Assembly (NCBI RefSeq): GCF_013376045.1
Contig: NZ_JABMJG010000005.1
Location: 318,080 to 382,079, forward strand
DNA length: 64,000 nucleotides
Reading direction: 5' to 3'
From: Variovorax sp. SG517
GTDB lineage: Bacteria; Pseudomonadota; Gammaproteobacteria; Burkholderiales; Burkholderiaceae_C
The notes beneath the pieces were generated by a model. The model was not told the DNA's origin and did no database searches. It saw only the letters and a list, made by a program, of their open reading frames with translations. Of the stretch, positions 62,335-64,000 are shown piece by piece. Both the position numbers and the translations under genes were made by a program. The number at the start of each line of letters is the position of its first letter. The first letter of the stretch is position 1.

Positions 62335-63627
62335 TCAGGCCAGCCTGTCCTTGAGCCGGTAATAGAGGCCCACCGCCGGCAGGAACCACGGCGGGCCGAA
62401 GTGGCCGGGAATGGCGGGCCAGTCGCGGCCCTGCCAGGGGTTGGCTTGCGCGTCGCCGCCCATCACGGCAGCCATGCGCTCGCCCATGTGCACCGACATC
62501 TGCGTGCCGTGGCCGCTGTAGCCCATGGCGTAGTAGAGGCCGTCGCGTTCGCCGGCGTGGGGCAGGCGGTCCTGCGTCATGTCGACGAGGCCGCCCCAGC
62601 AGTAATCGAGCCGCACCGCGCCGAGCTGCGGAAAGGTCTCCGCCAGGCCCGCGCGCAGGATCTCGCCGCTGGCCGCGTCCGACTGCGGGCTCGAGATCGC
62701 GAAGCGCGCGCGCCCGCCGAACACCAGCCGGTGGTCGGCCGTGAGCCTGAAGTAGTGGTGGATGTTCGCGATGGTCGTGTAGGTGCGCCGGCCCGCGAGC
62801 AGCTCCCGCGCGCGCTGCTCGCCCAGCGGCTCGGTCACGACGATGAAGCTGCCGATGGGCACGATGCGCCGGCGCAGCCAGCCGAAGCTGCCGTAGCCGC
62901 CGTGGCGCGTTGCGCCGGTGGCCAGCAGCACCTGCTGCGCCGCGACCGTGCCGCGCGCGGTGTGCAGCCGGTGCGCATGGCCGCTGCCCACGCGCTCGAT
63001 GCGGCGCACCTCGGTGCCGGTGTGGATCTGCGCGCCGGCGCGCTGCGCGGCCGCGGCCAGCCCGTGCGCGAAGCGGCCCATGTGCATCTGGCCGCTGCGC
63101 TTGTAGAGTAGGCCGCCGTGGAAGCGATCGCTCTGCACTTCCGCGCGCACGCGCGCCGCGTCGAGTATCTCCACGTCGCAGTCCACGCCGTCGTCGACCA
63201 GGCGCCGCGCGCTGTGCTCCAGCGCCGCCATCTGGTTGGCCCGCGTGGCGAGCTTGAGCTTGCCGTGGCGCATGAAGTCGCAGTCGATGGCTTCCTCGCG
63301 CACCAGCCGCGCCACCGTGTCGACCGCCGCGTCGTACGCGTGATACCAGCCGCGCGCGCGCTCCACACCGACCTTGGCCGCCACATCGGCATAGTCGACG
63401 GCCAGGCCGTTGTTGACGTGGCCGCCGTTGCGCCCCGAGGCCTCGGCCGCCACCCGCGTGCCGGCTTCCAGCACCGCGACGCTGGCACCGCGCCGGGCCA
63501 GCGCCAGCGCCGCCGACAGGCCGGTGAAGCCGCCGCCGACGATCGCGACGTCGACTTGCGCCGGAAGCTCGCGGGCTTCGGGCACGAAGGCCGGGGCCGA
63601 ATCGGTCCAGTAGGAGTCGAGCTTCAT
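62335..63627 (-). CDS. FAD-dependent amine/amino-acid oxidase, DAO family (PuuB-like)
   Basis: Predicted 430-aa flavoprotein. The FAD-binding VAIVGGGFTGLSAALALARR is at about 26-45, followed by VLEAGTRVAAEASGRNGG. The C-terminal part has AMGYSGHGTQMSVHMGE. This style matches gamma-glutamylputrescine oxidase (PuuB/OrdL) and related secondary-amine oxidases. It would oxidise a C-N bond of the imported compound, giving an aldehyde or keto acid that the downstream dehydrogenases could use. The ATG at 63625-63627 is 26 bp after the HAD gene. Confidence 0.9.
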   Translation of the reverse strand: MKLDSYWTDSAPAFVPEARELPAQVDVAIVGGGFTGLSAALALARRGASVAVLEAGTRVAAEASGRNGGHVNNGLAVDYADVAAKVGVERARGWYHAYDAAVDTVARLVREEAIDCDFMRHGKLKLATRANQMAALEHSARRLVDDGVDCDVEILDAARVRAEVQSDRFHGGLLYKRSGQMHMGRFAHGLAAAAQRAGAQIHTGTEVRRIERVGSGHAHRLHTARGTVAAQQVLLATGATRHGGYGSFGWLRRRIVPIGSFIVVTEPLGEQRARELLAGRRTYTTIANIHHYFRLTADHRLVFGGRARFAISSPQSDAASGEILRAGLAETFPQLGAVRLDYCWGGLVDMTQDRLPHAGERDGLYYAMGYSGHGTQMSVHMGERMAAVMGGDAQANPWQGRDWPAIPGHFGPPWFLPAVGLYYRLKDRLA

Positions 63628-63653
63628 GGCGAGGCTGCTTCCGGCAGGAAAGA

Positions 63654-64000
63654 TCAGAGACCCACGACGCCCGGCAGGCCGCCGATGTCCTTGATTTCCG
63701 TGTAGCGGTAGGCCGGATTGCCGGGGCCGTGGCCACGGTTGACGAACACCTTGTTGACGATGCCCAGGTCGTCGGCCGACATCAGGTCGTAGCGCAGGCT
63801 GGACGACACGTGCAGCACGTCTTCGGGGTTGCAGCCCAGCGAGTCGAGCATGTACTCGAAGGCCGTCAGGCGCGGCTTGTAGGCCTGGGCCTGCTGCGCG
63901 GTGTAGACGCGGTGGAAGGGCGCGCCCAGCAACGCGACGTTCTTCTGGATTTGGTCGTCCGAGGCGTTCGACAAAATCACCAGCGGAATTTCCTTGGCCA
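63654..64000 (-). CDS. Haloacid dehalogenase-like hydrolase, type II (partial)
   Basis: Only the C-terminal ~115 residues are in the window; the start lies beyond the right edge. HAD marks: motif II as ILSNASDD, motif III lysine in AYKPRLTAF, and HVSSSLRYDLMSADDLG where motif IV would lie. This matches type II (L-2-haloacid dehalogenase-like) proteins, many of which are phosphatases or act on other acids. It is the first visible gene of the minus operon with oxidase, ABC importer and dehydrogenases. A dehalogenase role is not proved. Confidence 0.85.
   Translation of the reverse strand, partial: AKEIPLVILSNASDDQIQKNVALLGAPFHRVYTAQQAQAYKPRLTAFEYMLDSLGCNPEDVLHVSSSLRYDLMSADDLGIVNKVFVNRGHGPGNPAYRYTEIKDIGGLPGVVGL

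Overview
The window is high-GC DNA packed with genes. The gene content suggests a metabolically versatile betaproteobacterium, most like Variovorax or a related Comamonadaceae genus. This rests on codon style and gene types: many sugar, polyol and peptide ABC importers, Tat-exported binding proteins, LysR/GntR/LacI/AraC regulators, and a bcs operon with bcsP. No rRNA or tRNA was seen to fix the taxonomy. I saw no insertion sequence, phage gene or CRISPR array.

Layout. (1) 0.3-10 kb: a divergent polyol or sugar-alcohol locus. The minus arm encodes a Tat-exported sugar-binding protein, a tandem-domain ATPase, a permease, an aldo/keto reductase and a class I aldolase. The plus arm encodes an FGGY kinase, a GlpD/EryB-like FAD dehydrogenase and a GntR/HutC regulator. 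Nearly all junctions are 4-nt stop/start overlaps, and a near-palindrome lies between the arms. (2) 10-15.3 kb: uvrA, a ClC chloride channel and ssb. (3) 15.3-18.9 kb: a PcaD-like hydrolase divergent from a LysR gene, a winged-helix protein with a decayed nucleotidyltransferase-like domain, and a second LysR gene. (4) 19-24.9 kb: a catabolic operon encoding a GAF protein, a VOC protein, an alpha/beta hydrolase, a NitT/TauT-type ABC importer and an FAD monooxygenase.

(5) 24.9-49 kb: a surface and biofilm region. An AT-rich stretch (about 40% GC by hand count) precedes a trimeric autotransporter adhesin and a TpgA-like OmpA lipoprotein. A complete cellulose operon follows on the minus strand (bcsD-P-Q-A-B-Z-C). 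Next come a GAF-GGDEF diguanylate cyclase, a NarL-type response regulator, a hybrid histidine kinase and an exported polysaccharide-lyase-like protein. The diguanylate cyclase could supply the c-di-GMP sensed by the PilZ domain of BcsA. A possible small RNA lies between bcsD and the cyclase gene.

(6) 49-53.3 kb: a gluconate module (LacI-family regulator, GntP permease, FGGY gluconokinase) with three 14-bp operators in the regulator/permease gap. (7) 53.3-64 kb: an AraC regulator faces a long minus-strand catabolic operon. In transcription order this encodes a HAD-type dehalogenase-like protein (cut by the window end), a DAO-family oxidase, a dipeptide-type ABC importer, a tartrate/D-malate-type dehydrogenase and a succinate-semialdehyde-type aldehyde dehydrogenase.

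The strongest leads for unrecognised biology are the polyol pathway in region 1, the GAF/VOC/hydrolase/monooxygenase operon in region 4, the adhesin-lipoprotein pair with its AT-rich leader, and the candidate RNA upstream of the cellulose operon.
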